Source of the DNA: Pacificispira sp965223125
Lineage (GTDB): Bacteria > Pseudomonadota > Alphaproteobacteria > UBA8366 > Aestuariispiraceae
Assembly (NCBI GenBank): GCA_965223125.1
Contig: OZ244984.1
Location: 3,348,001-3,412,000 of the forward strand
Direction: 5' to 3'
DNA length: 64,000 bases
Below, in pieces: positions 61,053 to 64,000 of the stretch (position 1 is its first letter; every line of letters begins with the position of its first letter). Made by a program: the position numbers and the translations under genes. Below the pieces are notes generated by a model that had not been told where the DNA came from, did no database searches, and was given only the letters and a program-made list of their open reading frames with translations.

Positions 61053-61292
61053 ATGGGAATCGGTTCTTGGTGGCACTGGGTCATCGTGCTCGTCGTTGTC
61101 CTGCTGCTGTTCGGTGGCAAGGGCAAGATTTCCAGCATGATGGGTGATTTCGGCAAAGGCCTCAAATCCTTCAAGAAGAACATGAAGGACGAGAGTGAGG
61201 AAACACCCGAGGAAACCGCCGAAGCGAAGCGGATCGCCGCTGACGGGTCTGTGGAAAAAGAGGGTACTAAGGACAAGGCCGCGAACGGCTGA
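61053..61292 (+). CDS. tatA: Sec-independent translocase TatA
   Basis: The 79-residue protein has the membrane segment WWHWVIVLVVVLLLFGGKGKI and the amphipathic helix ISSMMGDFGKGLKSFKKNM. FGG(K)GKI after the segment is the TatA motif. It starts the tatA-tatB-tatC run. Confidence 0.97.
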   Translation: MGIGSWWHWVIVLVVVLLLFGGKGKISSMMGDFGKGLKSFKKNMKDESEETPEETAEAKRIAADGSVEKEGTKDKAANG

Positions 61293-61361
61293 TGTCTGAT
61301 CGGTGCCGGGTGGGGCAGGCGCCCCGCCCGCAGTCTGTAACCCGTACTGGTTCGGTGGGCC

Positions 61362-61907
61362 ATGCTTGATTTCGGCTGGCAGGAATTCATGGTGATCGCG
61401 GTCGTGACCATTCTGGTGGTTGGGCCGAAGGAATTGCCGCGCGTGTTCCGCACGGTGACGGGGTTGATGCGCAAGGCGCGTTCGCTGGCCGGGGAATTCC
61501 ACAGCGCCATGGATGAAATGGCCCGCGATGCCGATCTTCAGGACATCAAGAAGGAAGTGACCAAGGTCAAGAATGGGTCGTCCGACTGGGTGAAGGAGAT
61601 CGATCCGACCGGCGAAGTCGCGGGATCGATGAAGGATGCCAAGGGACAGGTCGGCAGTGTCAAGGATCACATAAACAAGAGCGCCCGCCCGAACTTCCCG
61701 AAACCGGCACCGTCCAAGGTGGATGAACCTGCTCCGGTCGACTCCACACCAAAATCTCCCGCTCCGGAGGATTCGCTTCCGGATTCCCCAAGTCCCACGA
61801 CACCTCGTCCTGTGGTGACTCCAAAAGAGGAATCCCCGAAGCCTGAGCCTGAGAAGTCACCGGCGGATACGACTGCCGCAAAACCCAAGACGGATGACCC
61901 GGCATGA
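61362..61907 (+). CDS. tatB: Sec-independent translocase TatB
   Basis: The 181-residue protein begins MLDFGWQEFMVIAVVTILVV and the conserved GPKELPRVFRTV, the TatB pattern with Glu before Leu-Pro. A Pro/Ser-rich tail from about residue 105 is usual for alphaproteobacteria. It overlaps tatC by four bases (ATGA). Confidence 0.96.
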   Translation: MLDFGWQEFMVIAVVTILVVGPKELPRVFRTVTGLMRKARSLAGEFHSAMDEMARDADLQDIKKEVTKVKNGSSDWVKEIDPTGEVAGSMKDAKGQVGSVKDHINKSARPNFPKPAPSKVDEPAPVDSTPKSPAPEDSLPDSPSPTTPRPVVTPKEESPKPEPEKSPADTTAAKPKTDDPA

Positions 61908-62758
61908 CGTCCGCCGATGAGAGTGAGATCGAAAATTCCAAAGCGCCGCTGATGGATCATCTGAAGGAGCTGCGTCGGCGCCTGATGATTTCCGTCGGTG
62001 CGCTGCTGCTCGGGTTCTTCCTGGCCTTTGCGGTTGCCGAACATATCTACAACTTTCTGGCCTATCCGCTGGTGAGTTCCTGGGGCGAGAATCTGGAAGG
62101 GCGGCGGATGATCTTCACCGCGCCCCATGAATGGTTCTTCACCCAGATGAAGGTCGCGCTGTTCACGTCCTTCTGCTTCACCTTCCCGCTGATTGCCGGC
62201 CAGATGTGGATGTTCGTTGCGCCGGGCCTGTATCGCCATGAAAAGAAAGCATTCCTGCCCTTTCTGCTGGCAACGCCGTTTCTGTTCACCCTGGGGGCCG
62301 CTTTCGTTTATTACCTGGTGATGCCGGTCGCGCTCAGTTTTTTCCTGGGATTCGAGCAGACTGCCGCCGAGGGCCTGCGCGTCGAGATGGAGGCGAAGGT
62401 CAGCGAATACCTGTCCTTTGCTATGACGCTGATCTTTGCTTTCGGTCTGTGTTTCGAACTTCCGGTCCTGCTGACGCTGCTGGTCAAGGTCGGGATGACC
62501 TCGGTCAAGAGCCTGCGGGAGAAGCGGCGCTATGCAATCCTGATCGCCTTCATCGCAGCGGCCATTCTTACTCCACCCGATCCATTGAGCCAGATTGGCC
62601 TCGCGATTCCGATCATCCTGCTCTACGAGATTTCGATCTGGTGCGGTACCCTGATCGAGAGAAACCGCAAGGCGCGTGACAAGCTGCTCGGGCTCGATGT
62701 GGAAGAGGATGACGAGGATGAAGAGGACGGTGAGAGCAAGGACAAGACGCCGTCCTGA
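61904..62758 (+). CDS. tatC: Sec-independent translocase TatC
   Basis: TatC is the receptor for twin-arginine signals. The 284-residue protein has MDHLKELRRRLMISVGALLL, the FTAPHEWFFTQMKVALFTSF stretch and six membrane helices, and ends in an acidic tail. Overlap with tatB and a gap of 74 bases to serS. Confidence 0.98.
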   Translation: MTSADESEIENSKAPLMDHLKELRRRLMISVGALLLGFFLAFAVAEHIYNFLAYPLVSSWGENLEGRRMIFTAPHEWFFTQMKVALFTSFCFTFPLIAGQMWMFVAPGLYRHEKKAFLPFLLATPFLFTLGAAFVYYLVMPVALSFFLGFEQTAAEGLRVEMEAKVSEYLSFAMTLIFAFGLCFELPVLLTLLVKVGMTSVKSLREKRRYAILIAFIAAAILTPPDPLSQIGLAIPIILLYEISIWCGTLIERNRKARDKLLGLDVEEDDEDEEDGESKDKTPS

Positions 62759-62832
62759 CATCCAGACCGGCGGACCAGCCCTGATCCTGCCTCCGCGCGA
62801 TACAATCCGAGCGACTGACTGGAGATTTGACG

Positions 62833-64000
62833 ATGCACGATTTGAAGTTGATCCGTGACAATCCGGAAGGCTTTGACGCGGCGATGGCTCGCCGTGGCGT
62901 ATCGTCTCCCTCTATCGATATCCTGGCACTGGACGAGGCGCGCCGTGCCGCCCAGACCCGGATGCAGGAAATCCAGAGTCGCCGCAATGCGGCCTCGAAA
63001 GAGGTCGGGATGCGCAAGGCGAAGGGCGAGGATGCCGATGACCTGATCGCCGAGGTCCAGGCTCTGAAGGACGGTCTGGCGCAGTCCGAGGAAGAGGAAA
63101 AGGCGCTGTCCGAGAAGCTGGATGCGCTGCTCGCCAGCCTGCCGAACCTGCCTTTTGACGATGTTCCCCAGGGGGGTGGGGAGGAGGAGAATGTCGAAAT
63201 CCGCCGGATTGGAGAACCGCGGGTCTTTGATTTCGCCGCGAAGGAACATTTCGATCTGGGCGAAGCACTGGGCCTGATGGATTTCGAGACCGCCGCGACA
63301 ATGTCAGGCGCGCGTTTCGTGCTGTTGAAAGGGGCCCTGGCGCGGCTGGAGCGGGCGCTGGCCTGTTTCATGCTGGATACCCATACGGAGCGGAATGGCT
63401 ATACCGAGGTCGTGCCGCCGATGCTGGTGCGCGACAATGCCATGTTCGGGACCGGGCAACTGCCGAAATTTGCCGAGGACCTGTTCCATACCGATGATGG
63501 GTTCTGGCTGATTCCGACCGCCGAAGTGCCGCTGACCAATACGGCGGCGGAGAAGATCTGGGACGAGGGTGACCTGCCGATGCGGCTGACCGCCTGGACG
63601 CCCTGTTTCCGGTCGGAGGCCGGGGCGGCGGGCAAGGATACCCGTGGCATGATCCGCCAGCACCAGTTTTCCAAGGTGGAGATGGTCTCCATCACCCATC
63701 CCGATAACTCGGACGCGGAACTGGAGCGGATGACCGCCTGTGCCGAAGGCATTCTGAGCGCGCTCGGCCTGCCATTCCGCACGATTGTTCTTTGCACTGG
63801 CGATATGGGATTCGGCGCACGCAAGACCTATGATATCGAGGTCTGGCTGCCGGGTCAGAACCGCTATCGGGAGATTTCAAGCTGTTCCAACTGCGGTGAT
63901 TTCCAGGCGCGCCGGATGAAGGCCCGTTTCCGCACGGCGGGGGAGAAGGGAACGCGCTTTGTCCATACTCTGAACGGTTCCGGCCTTGCGGTGGGGCGCA
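62833..64000 (+). CDS. serS: Serine-tRNA ligase, 5' part
   Basis: SerS charges tRNA-Ser. The window holds 389 residues from MHDLKLIRDNPEGFDAAM onwards: the N-terminal coiled-coil tRNA arm (RRAAQTRMQEIQSRRNAASKEV), class II motif 2 (FRSEAGAAGKDTRGMIRQHQF) and DIEVWLPGQNRYREISSCSNC. The frame is open at the window end, so the last 35-40 residues are missing. GGAG lies eight bases before the ATG. It follows tatC in the same direction. Confidence 0.98.
   Translation, partial: MHDLKLIRDNPEGFDAAMARRGVSSPSIDILALDEARRAAQTRMQEIQSRRNAASKEVGMRKAKGEDADDLIAEVQALKDGLAQSEEEEKALSEKLDALLASLPNLPFDDVPQGGGEEENVEIRRIGEPRVFDFAAKEHFDLGEALGLMDFETAATMSGARFVLLKGALARLERALACFMLDTHTERNGYTEVVPPMLVRDNAMFGTGQLPKFAEDLFHTDDGFWLIPTAEVPLTNTAAEKIWDEGDLPMRLTAWTPCFRSEAGAAGKDTRGMIRQHQFSKVEMVSITHPDNSDAELERMTACAEGILSALGLPFRTIVLCTGDMGFGARKTYDIEVWLPGQNRYREISSCSNCGDFQARRMKARFRTAGEKGTRFVHTLNGSGLAVGR

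Overview
The window is a stretch of chromosome from a free-living, flagellated alphaproteobacterium. Several gene orders point there, probably to the Rhodospirillales: clpP-clpX-lon-hup-tRNA-Val, erpA/dgt/argS/SPOR/nagZ/scpA/scpB, and tatA-tatB-tatC-serS. GatCA, DUF1194 and CULT-domain proteins fit the same group. The DNA is GC-rich throughout except for two AT-rich patches, near 30.7-31.3 kb and 49.5-49.7 kb. Species cannot be named from the sequence alone.

Region by region. 0-0.7 kb: end of a flagellar basal-body operon (flgC, with an apparent frameshift in a G9 run, then fliE). 0.85-8.4 kb: a flavin amine oxidase, then the protein quality-control block clpP, clpX, lon (with a sigma-32-like promoter), the HU gene and tRNA-Val(UAC). 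8.5-11.3 kb: two cyclic-nucleotide-binding proteins, an orphan receiver protein with an Hpt-like partner, and ssb. 11.3-13.3 kb: a sugar-nucleotide epimerase gene cleanly broken by a 1058-bp IS630-family element whose transposase needs a -1 frameshift. 13.4-17.2 kb: a membrane protein, an LpxR-type lipid A deacylase and a cytoplasmic molybdopterin oxidoreductase.

17.3-25.2 kb is the main accessory block. A BzdR/BoxR-type regulator (HTH fused to a shikimate-kinase-like domain) faces a run of seven genes: flavodoxin, DUF4863 protein, benzoate-CoA-ligase-like enzyme, alpha/beta hydrolase, metallo-beta-lactamase-fold protein, MaoC-like hydratase and a FadH-type 2,4-dienoyl-CoA reductase. The last five overlap or nearly abut. 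The divergent promoter region carries two near-identical TGCACTATrGTTC boxes 31 bp apart. No ring oxygenase, BoxABC or benzoyl-CoA reductase lies in the window, so the cluster looks like an incomplete or unusual aryl-CoA (or alicyclic-CoA) pathway.

25.2-34.8 kb mixes housekeeping and catabolic genes: gatA/gatC (without gatB), ruvX, an SDR, a stand-alone cereblon-like CULT-domain protein, a DUF1194 protein, a fumarylacetoacetate-hydrolase-family enzyme, an AT-rich orphan gene beside REP-like palindromes, a LysE exporter, an enoyl-CoA hydratase and a glutamine amidotransferase. 35-49.3 kb: gyrA, coaD, a TPR lipoprotein, two unknowns, recO-DUF1007-nicO (metal export/import), hisI, a FemAB-like acyltransferase, a CoA-binding protein, and the overlapping rluB-rsmD-bluB set, then tadA. 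49.8-64 kb: a possible Tat-secreted M48 lipoprotein protease, an acyl-CoA dehydrogenase, erpA, dgt, argS, a SPOR protein, nagZ, scpA, scpB, an orphan ABC ATPase, tatABC and serS running off the end.

The best candidates for something new are the aryl-CoA cluster with its paired operator, and the bacterial CULT protein. The IS insertion and the flgC homopolymer shift are the clearest purely sequence-level events.
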